In this document: piece after piece, positions 42,300-51,480 of the stretch
Numbering within the stretch: position 1 is the first letter of the stretch
Layout of the letters: each line of letters starts with the position of its first letter
DNA from: Synechococcus sp. BIOS-U3-1
GTDB lineage: Bacteria; Cyanobacteriota; Cyanobacteriia; PCC-6307; Cyanobiaceae
NCBI RefSeq assembly: GCF_014279975.1
Contig: NZ_CP047936.1
Location: 868,001-932,000, forward strand
DNA length: 64,000 nucleotides
Direction of reading: 5' to 3'
Translations under genes and position numbers: made by a program
The notes under the pieces: model-generated
Told to the model about the DNA's origin: nothing
Database searches by the model: none
Seen by the model: the letters and a program-made list of their open reading frames with translations, nothing else

Positions 42300-43969
42300 A
42301 GAATCTCAAGAAACCGAAATGAAATCTCAAGATCATTGAAGTCCATATCACCTCCTCCTTGAGTATCTTCCATGCCAAATGAGTTTGTAGATAACTGTTT
42401 GAAATGGCTAATGCCATCTGAATTGGCAGCTGCGTAGCTGAAGAAGGTGTTTTCTTGGCCAGGTTCAGTGATCACAGCAAAAGGAGCCATCATTACCCCT
42501 CCGTTGATATCAATTGAATAGGAATTTGCGCCGTCCTTATTCAGAGAAATATTGCTTAAATTATTAATTATATTTTCACTCGACAATGCGGCTTTCTTGT
42601 ATCCCGATTCTCCAGGCACAATTAATTGGCCAGTGACTGGGTCTTTTACGGTTCCAGCGGCATCCTGAACACGGTAAAAACCTGAGTAAGACTGATGCTC
42701 AGCTTCGCGACTTGTATTAATTGATATTTGAACTGAGTTGGTACTAGCTAGCGTTGTTAAGTCGATTGCACGATGACCTCCCCCAGTAGCATACTGATAT
42801 TGACTTGCGTTTACGGAGATTAGGTGTTTGGGAACTGGCGTGAAGTATTGATCCGGTTTCAACGCCAGAAAATCATCTTTACTTTTGTCGTGAATGAAAT
42901 ACATTGCTGAATCGAGTGGCATCTTGCCATGGAAGCCTATTTGGATTTTATTGTTTAACGTCGGTGAATTGGGCATGTCTGCACCATCGCCATTCCAGTA
43001 GCCCATTAATGCGTAGGGAATATCATACGTAAGATTGAATGGAGCAGCGTTTGAATTTATCGACAGCTCATCTCCAGGTTTCAAAGTTTGCGATCTTGTT
43101 TCTTCACTAATAAAGCCATCGATAATACCATTCATCTTCAGATATGACAAAAGACTCCATGATGTTCTTTTATGAGGGCCTGCTGGCGGTACATCTCCCT
43201 GTTTAAAATATTTAAGACCATTTCCTTCCTTGTCTGTCAAAATGGGCTCAACCATATCGTGAACGGTTTTCAAATTAACCAGCTCATCGCCTGTATTATT
43301 CACTAAATTGGTCAAAACACTTTTTGAAATTACGGGTATGATTTTGAAGTCTGATCCAAGATGATGCCGGCCAGCCCATAGGGCTGCAATGATTCCAGCA
43401 AATTGCTCGTTTATTGTTTTGATTTTCGTCGAGCCTGCTTCAATATCTTGAGTCCAAATGCAATATCCTCCTTTGGCTGATTTCTGCTGTTCAGATGAAT
43501 TAAGTTGATCCTCTGGCCACGCAAATATGCTTTCTTTGTTATCCCCAGCGGGACCCATTAGAACTCTTTTAGCTTTCTCGGCAGCGGTTAAAGAAGACCA
43601 TTCTGGTGTGACGACACCTTGAGCATTTGTGGATTGCTTCAATGCATATCCCCAAGCATACTCATAGGTTGTTGTTACTGTTGTGTCTGCGTTTTTGCCG
43701 GTAATTTTTTCAGGGTATTTAGCCATATCGGAATACATTCCAATAATGAAGCCATTATCCCTGAGGTTATCTCTAAATTTAGTTGACTCATTTTTTTTTG
43801 CGTATGATTTTTGAGAATTAGCGACCTCTGCTAAAATAACATTGGAATTAACATTGAAATTTACTTTGCCGTTTTTTTTGGTGTAGAGCCACTTGTAATC
43901 AGCTAGCGGATATTGGCCACCATATATTTCCTTTGGTCCGGGGAAATCTGCGAATAAACCAGTAGTCAT
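42296..43969 (-). CDS. Large DUF4114-domain protein in AT-rich islet
   Basis: A 557-residue protein. The C-terminus carries TFFSYAAANSDGISHFKQL, FGMEDTQGGGDMDFNDLEIS, the DUF4114 signature, a beta-sandwich with Asp-rich (calcium-like) loop seen in cyanobacterial surface or secreted proteins. The N-terminal ~390 residues are unrecognised: Asn/Lys/Ser-rich with one Cys (GGYCIWTQD), segments such as FAGIIAALWAGRHHLGSDFK and YDIPYALMGYWNGDGADMP. No signal peptide, so secretion by a C-terminal-signal route or cytoplasmic location are both open. The ATG follows an A-rich stretch with no Shine-Dalgarno. 60 bases at 43801 have only 18 G+C, against about 36-38 in typical core-gene lines, so recent acquisition is likely. 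Confidence 0.8.
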   Translation of the reverse strand: MTTGLFADFPGPKEIYGGQYPLADYKWLYTKKNGKVNFNVNSNVILAEVANSQKSYAKKNESTKFRDNLRDNGFIIGMYSDMAKYPEKITGKNADTTVTTTYEYAWGYALKQSTNAQGVVTPEWSSLTAAEKAKRVLMGPAGDNKESIFAWPEDQLNSSEQQKSAKGGYCIWTQDIEAGSTKIKTINEQFAGIIAALWAGRHHLGSDFKIIPVISKSVLTNLVNNTGDELVNLKTVHDMVEPILTDKEGNGLKYFKQGDVPPAGPHKRTSWSLLSYLKMNGIIDGFISEETRSQTLKPGDELSINSNAAPFNLTYDIPYALMGYWNGDGADMPNSPTLNNKIQIGFHGKMPLDSAMYFIHDKSKDDFLALKPDQYFTPVPKHLISVNASQYQYATGGGHRAIDLTTLASTNSVQISINTSREAEHQSYSGFYRVQDAAGTVKDPVTGQLIVPGESGYKKAALSSENIINNLSNISLNKDGANSYSIDINGGVMMAPFAVITEPGQENTFFSYAAANSDGISHFKQLSTNSFGMEDTQGGGDMDFNDLEISFRFLEIL

Positions 43970-44346
43970 TTTTTTTGTTTTCTCACGTTTTAGCTATTGC
44001 AGCCTTTTTGGCATGATTCAACGGACGATTTGTAACCTTTCTGTTTGGCCGGCTTGTTCCTTTAGTGCTGAGAGAAGGGCTTCGAACTCTGTATGAACTG
44101 ATGCATAGGCGCTCAAGGCATTGTGGTTGTTCATATCTATGGAATCGAATCGTCCTGCTGTGTTCTGCGAACACGCGCCTTGCCCTTCAATAAATGGCCG
44201 AAGCCTGGGCGGAATTCTGCGTTCGTCAGTGAACTTCCTGTTCTTATCCAACGAGTCGAAAGGTAGATGCCCGTTTTGCCTTGGAGTCAAGCGCTTTAGC
44301 CGCAATTGGTTGCTATGTCTTGAGCTTGCCTGTAATCACTAGGTTT
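43970..44346. other. Intergenic region of about 375 bases
   Basis: Separates the DUF4114 gene from ruvC. Composition rises back to the genomic norm across it. One 38-residue minus-strand frame (44018-44134) is protein-like but unsupported by a ribosome-binding site; otherwise nothing clear. Confidence 0.5.
44018..44134 (-). CDS. Possible 38-residue helical microprotein
   Basis: Frame MNNHNALSAYASVHTEFEAL followed by an amphipathic helix and a basic end. It has sensible amino-acid composition and GC-typical codons, yet no good ribosome-binding site and no recognisable family. Could be chance. Confidence 0.3.
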   Translation of the reverse strand: MNNHNALSAYASVHTEFEALLSALKEQAGQTERLQIVR

Positions 44347-44811
44347 TTATCGCTGAAACCAGCCCGTCAAAGCAACGGCCAGTGCATCTGCAGCGTCGTC
44401 GGGTCTGGGCGGAGACTCAAGGTTGAGCTCGCGCATCACGGCTTCAAGAACCTCATCCTTGTCGGCATGGCCGTGGCCGGTAAGAGCCTGTTTGATCTGC
44501 ATCGGCGGAAACTCGACGATCGGCAGTCCGAATCTGCTCAGGGTCATGATCACCACACCGCGAGCCTGGACGACGGCAATGGTGTTGCTGGATCGGTAGA
44601 AGAAAAATTTTTCGACAGATGCCAATTCCGGTCGCCAGGCCCTGATCAACTGCCGCAAGTCTTGGGCGATCACAACCATCCTCTCGCCTTCTGAATACCC
44701 CGGATCGGTGCGGATAATGCCGCAATCGAGCATGGTCTGCTGACCATCAGAGGTATCAATCACCCCGTAACCAACTCGGGCGAGACCAGGGTCGATGCCG
44801 AGAATGCGCAC
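44347..44811 (-). CDS. ruvC: Crossover junction endodeoxyribonuclease RuvC
   Basis: Holliday-junction resolvase acting with RuvAB in recombination. 154 residues with the four catalytic acids in place: Asp7 (ILGIDPG), Glu67 (SVEKFFF), Asp139 and Asp142 (PDDAADALAVAL). Lies 19 bases after chlI on the same strand, an unexpected but tight association with a chlorophyll gene. Confidence 0.95.
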   Translation of the reverse strand: MRILGIDPGLARVGYGVIDTSDGQQTMLDCGIIRTDPGYSEGERMVVIAQDLRQLIRAWRPELASVEKFFFYRSSNTIAVVQARGVVIMTLSRFGLPIVEFPPMQIKQALTGHGHADKDEVLEAVMRELNLESPPRPDDAADALAVALTGWFQR

Positions 44812-44830
44812 GGCTACTGCTGAGAGCCCA

Positions 44831-45919
44831 TCAAGCGACCAGAGCTAGTTCGAATTCGGCTCTGTCGCTGGTCTCACTGCGTTCGAATACTTTGCAGAAC
44901 ACCTTCACCACACGATCTCCGGAATCAATTTGCTCCAGAGGATCTTTGCGAAGTCGGTGTCGAAGACAGCAAGACACCACGCGAGCAACATCGTCTTCGG
45001 TGACTTCAGTGCGGCCTTCAAAAGCCGCCAGTGCTCTTGCAGCCCTGTTGGTCACGATGTCGCCCCTCAGACCGTCGACATCCAGTTCGCCGCATACTGC
45101 GGAAATCCGCAAGCGCAGGTCATCGTCGATTTCCACCTGGTCTAGCCTCTGCTGGGCTTCTACGACCCGTTCCTGAAGTGCGTGTTGTCCAGCTTCAACC
45201 GAGGAGCTGAATGCATCAGGATCGGTATCAAAGGCTGTGCGCTGATCCACCACCTGAACACGCAGCTCAGGGTCTCTGACTGTCCGCACCTCAACGCTCA
45301 TGCCGAAGCGGTCGAGGAGCTGAGGACGCAGCTCTCCCTCTTCAGGGTTGCCGGAACCGATCAGCACGAAGCGGGCTGGATGTCGCACCGATACGCCTTC
45401 TCGTTCAACTGTGTTCCAGCCCGAGGCGGCAGAGTCAAGCAGGACGTCTACCAGATGATCGTCCAGCAGATTCACTTCATCGACGTAGAGCAAGCCCCGG
45501 TTTGCCTTAGCTAGCAAGCCAGGTTCAAACGCCCGCACTCCCTCGCTAAGGGCCTTCTCAATATCGATAGTGCCGCAGAGTCGGTCTTCGGTTGCGCCTA
45601 GCGGAAGATCAACCATGGGCACTTGGCGATCCTCTGTCGCGAGAGTCTCCCCGTGCTCGAGGCGCTGACGTACGTCGCTGCTCTGCAAATCAGGATCGCT
45701 TGGTGAGCTGTTGTATGGGTCTCCGGCAACAACCTCAATGCCAGGGAGTAGATCCGCCAGTGCCCTGATCGTTGTTGATTTCCCTGTGCCTCTGTCGCCC
45801 ATGATCATCACTCCGCCGATGCGGGGATCGATCACGTTGAGCAGCAGAGCAAGTTTCATCTCCTCCTGACCGATCACGGCAGTGAATGGAAAAACTCTGC
45901 GCTTGCGCGGTGAACTCAC
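44831..45919 (-). CDS. chlI: Magnesium chelatase subunit ChlI
   Basis: AAA+ ATPase subunit of magnesium chelatase, which with ChlD and ChlH inserts Mg into protoporphyrin IX, committing it to chlorophyll. 362 residues: Walker A GDRGTGKS (41-48), Walker B LLYVDEVNLLDDHLVDVLLD, sensor-1 LIGSGNPEEGELRPQLLDRF with the arginine finger region. Its ATG overlaps the stop of the DUF3370 gene (ATGA), and ruvC follows. Confidence 0.97.
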   Translation of the reverse strand: MSSPRKRRVFPFTAVIGQEEMKLALLLNVIDPRIGGVMIMGDRGTGKSTTIRALADLLPGIEVVAGDPYNSSPSDPDLQSSDVRQRLEHGETLATEDRQVPMVDLPLGATEDRLCGTIDIEKALSEGVRAFEPGLLAKANRGLLYVDEVNLLDDHLVDVLLDSAASGWNTVEREGVSVRHPARFVLIGSGNPEEGELRPQLLDRFGMSVEVRTVRDPELRVQVVDQRTAFDTDPDAFSSSVEAGQHALQERVVEAQQRLDQVEIDDDLRLRISAVCGELDVDGLRGDIVTNRAARALAAFEGRTEVTEDDVARVVSCCLRHRLRKDPLEQIDSGDRVVKVFCKVFERSETSDRAEFELALVA

Positions 45920-47343
45920 TGACGGTCGTCTGATGCTCCTGTGGATTGTTTCACAGGTAGGAGAGACAGCACCTGGGGAGGGGTGGCATCTGCTGGATAC
46001 ACCAGTCGTACCCTCACCGAACGTTGTTCCCCAGGAGAGAGAGTGATTTGCCCAAGCAGGGGGCCCTCCTGACCTCGTCGGAGCACCAGGTGGAACCTTC
46101 GTCGTCCACTGGGGCGTCCTTGCTCTCCATCCAGCCCGCTCACCTCGATTGGTCCACGGAACATCACTGCTCCGCTGTGACGACTGCTGAACGCCAACTG
46201 GCTCTTGCCGCTTTTGTTCTTGTCAGGAGATTCCAAGCTGATCGCCACTGTTCGCTGCTGTGATCCCTGATTGCGCAGGGGCAGTGTCAGGTCGTATTCA
46301 ACGCCGTAGTTCCCGTGTGCGGCCCAGGCGGTGCCTTTATCAAAGGCCTTCAGCTCTGCTGTCTGGATTTGTCCTGTCTGCAGCTCACCGCGCTCCAGAC
46401 TGCTGATCGGCCAGGAGACGGGCGCATCCTCAATGTTCAGGTGGCTGGAACCTGGATCGGTCAGTGATGCCCTCCAGGTGCTGCCGATCTGGATACCGCT
46501 AACGCGTGAATAGATGATCCTGCCGCGTGCACCGCGCGGCGTTGGTTGATGCTCTTTTGGACTCTGCCGGCCCTGACTCAGTAGCTTCCTCCACTGGTCT
46601 GGGTCTGGCACCTTGTCACCGCTTCCGTAGGCGGCCAGGGTGGCGATATGGACCGGACCTGTGCTTTGCAGTCGCAGCTGCAGATTGCGACCGTTAAGAA
46701 GTGGGTCTAAGCCGGCGACCGGGATTGGAAGCACCACCAATGGGCTGACCGATCCAGGCGCAATGTGCCATTCCTGCTGCAGTTCACTCGCGATATCCCC
46801 CCGAAGCAGATCGCCTGCCACCCTGCTGCCGGGACCGGAGGCAATGACTGTGCCAGATTCAGCCATCACTGCGGGTAACGGCAGAAATGGTGAGGCGGTT
46901 TGGCCTTTCAGGGTTGCCTGTGAAAGGGAGGTGCTGCCACTGAGAAGTCGCAGATTCACCGGGGCGTCTCCAGCTGGCTCAGCTACAACCGCGAGCCAGA
47001 GAGTGGAATCGAGCTGATCGGGCTGGCCGGCGTAAACGTGATGGCTGAACAGATCGAAGCGACCGTTCAGCGCAATATTCAGACCCGGCGACTGGGGAAA
47101 GGTCGAGACAAGGATGCCTTCCCCGGTGATCAGTTCCGGGTTGTTGTCATTCACCATCAGCACGTCATCCAGCTGTCCTGAAAGTGCACGCACCTGGCTT
47201 GGGCGTGTCAGGGTTGGGTCAGCCGGTTTCTGCTGGTCCGCAGCAAATTGTGGAGATGCAAACACCGTTGCCATGGACGCGGTGGCCATGGTCAGAGCGG
47301 CCACGGTCCGCAGGCGGTGGAGATGGCGATTGAGACGTGTCAT
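45916..47343 (-). CDS. DUF3370 family exported protein
   Basis: A 475-residue protein with a signal peptide (RTVAALTMATASMATVFA, cleavage near VFA-SP) and a mature beta-rich region containing the hallmark SGQLDDVLMVNDNNPELITG, ALNGRFDLFSHH and NYGVEYDLTLPLRNQG, as in cyanobacterial DUF3370 proteins of unknown function. Coupled by ATGA overlaps to the serine hydrolase upstream and chlI downstream. Confidence 0.87.
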   Translation of the reverse strand: MTRLNRHLHRLRTVAALTMATASMATVFASPQFAADQQKPADPTLTRPSQVRALSGQLDDVLMVNDNNPELITGEGILVSTFPQSPGLNIALNGRFDLFSHHVYAGQPDQLDSTLWLAVVAEPAGDAPVNLRLLSGSTSLSQATLKGQTASPFLPLPAVMAESGTVIASGPGSRVAGDLLRGDIASELQQEWHIAPGSVSPLVVLPIPVAGLDPLLNGRNLQLRLQSTGPVHIATLAAYGSGDKVPDPDQWRKLLSQGRQSPKEHQPTPRGARGRIIYSRVSGIQIGSTWRASLTDPGSSHLNIEDAPVSWPISSLERGELQTGQIQTAELKAFDKGTAWAAHGNYGVEYDLTLPLRNQGSQQRTVAISLESPDKNKSGKSQLAFSSRHSGAVMFRGPIEVSGLDGEQGRPSGRRRFHLVLRRGQEGPLLGQITLSPGEQRSVRVRLVYPADATPPQVLSLLPVKQSTGASDDRQ

Positions 47344-48506
47344 GGATTGATGCTGGCGCTACCTGCGCTGGAACGGGTCACGGCGGGTTTGGGTTTGAGA
47401 ACTGGAGCCATCGCCGCTGCCAGCTTGCGAATCAGCTCCGTCGAGCGGGGGTCATTGAACGGTCCTTTCACGAGGAAGGCAGCAACGGCTCTACTGCCAT
47501 CAGGCAACTCAATCAAGCCGGCATCGGCGTAAGCAATACCAATGTCGCCGGTTTTATTGAACACTTTGTAGCCCTTCACCATCAGGCTTTCGTCCGGTTC
47601 TCCCTGGCGCCCGCCCAGACCACGCAGCAGCCCGCGTGGCAGAAGGGTATTAGTGATCGATGTGCCCATCACCTCACGAAATAGATCGCGGCTGCGGATT
47701 GAGAGCGCTTCACCGGTGTCAACCAGAGCAATCGATCGAGCCAAATCCCTGGCGCTAGTGCTGTTGGTGCCCTTGAGATCTGGGAGCCAATCATTCACCT
47801 TTGTGGCGCTCAGGCCCAGAGCATTGAAACGGGCATTCAGTATCTCTCGACCTCCCAGGCGTTCGATCAGAAGGTTGGTGGCGGTGTTGTCGCTCACACG
47901 GATCATTTCAGTGGCGACTTCATGGGTCGGGAACCGCGTGCCGAGCGGCTTGGAGGCCATCCAGCCGGCTCCCCCACCCACAACGGTTTGACTCAGCTGC
48001 AGAGGCTCGTTCCAACTCAAACGACCCGCATCTAGCTCTTCAAGGGTGACGAGCAGGATCGGCGTTTTGATGGAGCTGGCGGCGGGCAGCTCAGTATCAG
48101 GCTCCAGCTGCGCGTAGCGCCCGTCGTCTAGCACAAGCATGAAGGCGCTCACGTCCAGATCGGGCTGTGCTGCAGCCAGTGTCTGCCAACGCTCACTCAG
48201 CGGCTTGAGTTCATTGCGGGTCTCGAAGCGACCAAGGGATTCGGTGCGATTGAGGGAAGTCGTTCCGCTGGTGTCGGCAGCCGCTCCTTGTTGGACTTGG
48301 CGTTCTGGACTCTGCTCGGATAGTGGCAGCCACGCAGGCAGTGTGAGATCTCCTGTCTCAACTGCTGGGCCAGCCAGTTTCAGCAAGGAGCCCGTAATCA
48401 CGCCAAGGCCGACGCCCATCAGAACAAGTCGCAGCACGAGCCGCAGAGGACTTCCCCAGCCAGGGTTTTGGCGTCTGGATCGACTGGAGGCCAAGGAACT
48501 GTGCAA
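47340..48506 (-). CDS. Class A beta-lactamase-fold serine hydrolase
   Basis: A 388-residue predicted periplasmic enzyme with one N-terminal membrane anchor (LVLRLVLMGVGLGVITGS), then a penicillin-binding/beta-lactamase fold: active SxxK SSIK (144-147), SDN (205-207) and KTG (318-320). The Glu166-type deacylation residue was not located, so it may be a peptidase or esterase acting on cell wall and not an antibiotic resistance enzyme. Coupled by ATGA to the DUF3370 gene. Confidence 0.85.
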   Translation of the reverse strand: MHSSLASSRSRRQNPGWGSPLRLVLRLVLMGVGLGVITGSLLKLAGPAVETGDLTLPAWLPLSEQSPERQVQQGAAADTSGTTSLNRTESLGRFETRNELKPLSERWQTLAAAQPDLDVSAFMLVLDDGRYAQLEPDTELPAASSIKTPILLVTLEELDAGRLSWNEPLQLSQTVVGGGAGWMASKPLGTRFPTHEVATEMIRVSDNTATNLLIERLGGREILNARFNALGLSATKVNDWLPDLKGTNSTSARDLARSIALVDTGEALSIRSRDLFREVMGTSITNTLLPRGLLRGLGGRQGEPDESLMVKGYKVFNKTGDIGIAYADAGLIELPDGSRAVAAFLVKGPFNDPRSTELIRKLAAAMAPVLKPKPAVTRSSAGSASINP

Positions 48507-48518
48507 GAAAGCCAGAGA

Positions 48519-49253
48519 TTACGGGCGGTGGCAACGAATCGCCCAACGAAGTTGTCGGACCATGCCGCGCAGCATCGCTAATTCTTCAGGACGAACTAGC
48601 GCCCGTTGAAGCAGCCCCTTGACCTTGGCCATTCGTGCTCTTGCGGTGTGCTGCAGCAGGAAACCAGCCTCGAGAAGCAGATCCTCCGCATCATTCAGGC
48701 AGTTGATCAGCTGTGTTGGCTCGGCTGTTTCCACCTCCTGGAGCACTGCGTTCAGTTGGCCGGTCGGTTGCCTGCGAACCCTCTCCAGCTCGTGCAACAT
48801 CACGGCAACCGCATGGGACAAATTCAGGGATGGATAAGCTTCGCTTGAATGAAGCCGTACAACGCGTTGGCTGAGCAGCAACTCTTCATTGCTGAGTCCG
48901 CGATTCTCTCTGCCGAAGACCAGTGCGACTTGCGCAGCTGATTCAAGTCCCTGTTGCACCCAGGGCATGACCTGTTCGGGAGCCTGAAGAGGAATCTCCC
49001 CGTGGTCGATTCGTCCGCAGCTGGCCACAACGCGCTGGCAATCGGTCAGTGCGTCGAACAGTGTTGGGAAGTGGCGTGCACGTTTCAAGACCTGGTCACC
49101 ATGGACGGCCATGCGTTGGGCGTCCAGATCACCTGGATCACATCGAGGAGCGACCAGCCTCAGATCTTCGACGCCGAAATTTGCGCAAAGCCGAGCCACG
49201 CTTCCAAGGTTGAGCGGACCAGCAGGTTCCACCAAAACCACGGTGAGACTCAC
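48519..49253 (-). CDS. TrmJ-like SPOUT RNA methyltransferase
   Basis: A 244-residue SPOUT enzyme of TrmH group 1, predicted 2'-O-methyltransferase for tRNA (TrmJ modifies position 32). Shows VEPAGPLNLGSVARLCANFG, the trefoil-knot VALVFGRENRGLSNEE and YPSLNLSHAVAVMLHELERV. It lies 7 bases after the cytochrome cM gene and 12 bases before the serine hydrolase, within a continuous minus-strand run. Confidence 0.93.
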   Translation of the reverse strand: MSLTVVLVEPAGPLNLGSVARLCANFGVEDLRLVAPRCDPGDLDAQRMAVHGDQVLKRARHFPTLFDALTDCQRVVASCGRIDHGEIPLQAPEQVMPWVQQGLESAAQVALVFGRENRGLSNEELLLSQRVVRLHSSEAYPSLNLSHAVAVMLHELERVRRQPTGQLNAVLQEVETAEPTQLINCLNDAEDLLLEAGFLLQHTARARMAKVKGLLQRALVRPEELAMLRGMVRQLRWAIRCHRP

Positions 49254-49260
49254 GATGGCA

Positions 49261-49647
49261 TCAGTTCAGGGTGTGTAGATAGCTCAGCAGGTCAGCCATT
49301 CCTTCCGGTTCGATTTCAAAGCGTGGCATCGGCGGCGTTTCTCCGCTCACGATCTGGTGAATGATGGAACGGTCCGGTCGTCTCTCGGTTACAGCCTGAA
49401 GGCTTGGACCCACCAGTCCTTGTCCAGCGATGCCATGACAGCCAGCGCAGTTGATCCGGAACAATTGCGCCCCATGCTGAACATTGCCATTCAATGCCAG
49501 CGCAGATCTGCTGTAGGGATCGAGACGGGTGCTGACATAGAACCAAGCCCCGAGCGCTACCGCTGTGATGACAGCCATGACGATCAACGCCGTCACCAAA
49601 CCACGGCGTCGTTCCGACGTTGCAGCAGTTGATGACGGTGTCGTCAC
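49261..49647 (-). CDS. cytM: Cytochrome cM (small membrane-anchored c-type cytochrome)
   Basis: About 128 residues: one N-terminal anchor ([20 protein letters not shown]), haem-binding CAGCH (about 67-71) and an axial-Met region (PPMPRFEIE). This matches cyanobacterial cytochrome cM, linked to stress tolerance and to limiting photosynthesis or respiration under mixotrophy. GTG 49647 is chosen; a TTG at 49671 adds eight residues. Divergent from petG by 56 bases, placing two electron-transport genes back to back. Confidence 0.88.
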
Positions 49648-49703
49648 AGTTGAGTCATGTACATGGAACAATTGTGGTCAATCCTTCCACTCAGCGCGAC
49701 GCC

Positions 49704-49817
49704 ATGATCGAACCTCTGCTTTGTGGCATCGTTCTTGGACTGATTCCGGTCACTCTTCTGGGTTTGTTTGTCGCAGCCTGGAATCAGTATCGCCGCGGCA
49801 GTGCTCTGGGGGGTTGA
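49704..49817 (+). CDS. petG: Cytochrome b6f complex subunit PetG (subunit V)
   Basis: A 37-residue thylakoid membrane protein needed for stability of the b6f complex. Starts [20 protein letters not shown] and ends in a basic, Gly-rich tail ([11 protein letters not shown]), identical in layout to known PetG. It is divergent from cytM and its last 68 bases overlap the 3' end of the convergent rsmD gene on the other strand. Confidence 0.96.
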
Positions 49818-50370
49818 GAAGCAGCAGGCTGCTTCCTCCGTAATGACGCTTATCGACTTCCTTCCAACCGGAAGGTATGTCGAGGACCTGCTTTGTGGCA
49901 TGTTCACAGATCACCAAACCCAGGGGTTGTACCCAACCTCCGCGATCGAGCATCTCGAGCACTGGTCGATAGAGCCCTGAGGCGTAGGGCGGATCCAAAT
50001 AAACGATTGAGAATTTGCGTTCGTTTTGAAGGCAACCTTCCTTCAGGAAGCAGATCAAATCTTTCTTGATCACTGTCACCGTTGCATCGCAGGCATCTTT
50101 AGAGGCCACCAGTTCCAGATTGTTTCGACAGATCGCTGCAGTCCGCGCATCTTTCTCGACAGCTACAACCTGAGAGGCACCTCGGATCAAGGCCTCACAG
50201 CTCATGATTCCGCTGCCGCTGCAGAGGTCCAGCCAGCAGCAGCCTTTGATCTCAGAACTCAACATGTTCATGAGCGCCTCACGCACGCGAGACGGAGTGG
50301 GTCGAGTGCCCTGACCTTCAGGGCTACGAAGTCGTCTCCCACCAATCAATCGCAGCTGTGCACCTTTCAC
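49750..50370 (-). CDS. rsmD: 16S rRNA (guanine(966)-N(2))-methyltransferase RsmD
   Basis: A 206-residue SAM enzyme methylating G966 in 16S rRNA. It begins [20 protein letters not shown] (family N-terminus), then SAM loop [16 protein letters not shown] and catalytic [11 protein letters not shown] (DPPY). The GTG at 50370 overlaps the hisH stop (GTGA). The C-terminal ~22 codons overlap petG on the opposite strand, unusual for two essential-pathway genes. Confidence 0.93.
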
Positions 50371-51014
50371 CTGGGCAGCTCAGCGCCGGACTGAAGCCAT
50401 CCGACCCAACGCTTCAACAATTGAGCGCCGGCTTGCGCAGATTTTTCAGGGTGAAACTGACAGGCTCCAGTGCGGTGCTTCCAGACCATTGCTGTGGCTT
50501 CCCCACGTCCGAAGGACACGGTGGCGGCCAGATCAGAGGGTTTGTTAGGGACTGCGGCATAGGAGTGCACGAAATACACCCACGGTTGCGTGTCGCCCTC
50601 CTGCAGAAGCGGACAGAGTTTTTGGGGTTTTAGTTGACCCCATCCCATGTGTGGAATCCGTTCTCCCTGTTGGTCAGGGAGACGTTGAACGTTCCCTTCA
50701 AAAACTCCCAGGCCTTCGGCTTTGCCTTCATCGCTGCGTTCGAACAGCAACTGGAGGCCCAGGCAGATCCCAAGTAGAGGGCGTCTGTTGTCGTGCCAGC
50801 TGCGCAGATGTTGCACGAGTCCAGACGACTGAAGCTTTTCCATTGCCGGATCGAAAGCACCGACTCCCGGAAGAATCAGTGCATCGCAGGGCTCAAGATC
50901 CTCAGGTTTGCGAACCTGAACCAAAGGCTGGCCCAATCGCTTGAAACTCGTCTGGACGGAATGCAGATTGCCCATCCCGTAATCAATTAAACCGATCTTT
51001 TGAATCGGTTTCAT
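50367..51014 (-). CDS. hisH: Imidazole glycerol phosphate synthase glutamine amidotransferase subunit
   Basis: Delivers ammonia from glutamine to HisF in histidine (and AICAR) synthesis. 215 residues of class I glutaminase: nucleophile Cys84 in GICLGLQLLF, His188 and Glu190 in QFHPEKS, plus the family start GLIDYGMGNLHSV. Overlaps rsmD by GTGA and lies 44 bases past trxA on the same strand. Confidence 0.96.
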   Translation of the reverse strand: MKPIQKIGLIDYGMGNLHSVQTSFKRLGQPLVQVRKPEDLEPCDALILPGVGAFDPAMEKLQSSGLVQHLRSWHDNRRPLLGICLGLQLLFERSDEGKAEGLGVFEGNVQRLPDQQGERIPHMGWGQLKPQKLCPLLQEGDTQPWVYFVHSYAAVPNKPSDLAATVSFGRGEATAMVWKHRTGACQFHPEKSAQAGAQLLKRWVGWLQSGAELPR

Positions 51015-51058
51015 TGCGCCTTCGGGAAACTGGTTTGCTGACGAGGTCAGTGGTGGCC

Positions 51059-51382
51059 TCAGAGGTACTTGGCAATCGTGCCGGAGAGGGTTGCCTTGGG
51101 AACGGCTCCAACCACAGTGTCGACTTTCTGCCCGCCTTTGAACACCATCAAAGTGGGAATGCTGCGAATGCCGAACTGGCTGGCAACGTTGGGATTTTCA
51201 TCGGTGTTGAGCTTGAACACCTTGATTTTTCCTTCGAACTCCTTGGCGATTTCATCCACGATGGGAGCCACCATGCGACAAGGGCCACACCAGGGGGCCC
51301 AGAAATCGACCAGCACGGGGACGTCGCTCTGAAGGACGTCCTGTTCGAAGGAGGCGTCGGTGACAGCGGCAGCGCTGGACAT
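51059..51382 (-). CDS. trxA: Thioredoxin (m-type)
   Basis: A 107-residue thioredoxin with WCGPC at 31-35, [11 protein letters not shown] and the cis-Pro RSIPTLMVF, close to cyanobacterial/chloroplast m-type TrxA. Carries electrons to ribonucleotide reductase, peroxiredoxins and Calvin-cycle enzymes. The Yfr1 RNA gene is encoded 100 bases upstream on the same strand, as known in marine cyanobacteria. Confidence 0.97.
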   Translation of the reverse strand: MSSAAAVTDASFEQDVLQSDVPVLVDFWAPWCGPCRMVAPIVDEIAKEFEGKIKVFKLNTDENPNVASQFGIRSIPTLMVFKGGQKVDTVVGAVPKATLSGTIAKYL

Positions 51383-51480
51383 TCAGGATCGGTCGAATTG
51401 GGCGAAATTTAGCAACCGTTTCTGAGGTTGCTGCTCAATCACCCAGGTCTTCGCCTGAACTGTGATGGATGACCTAATGA

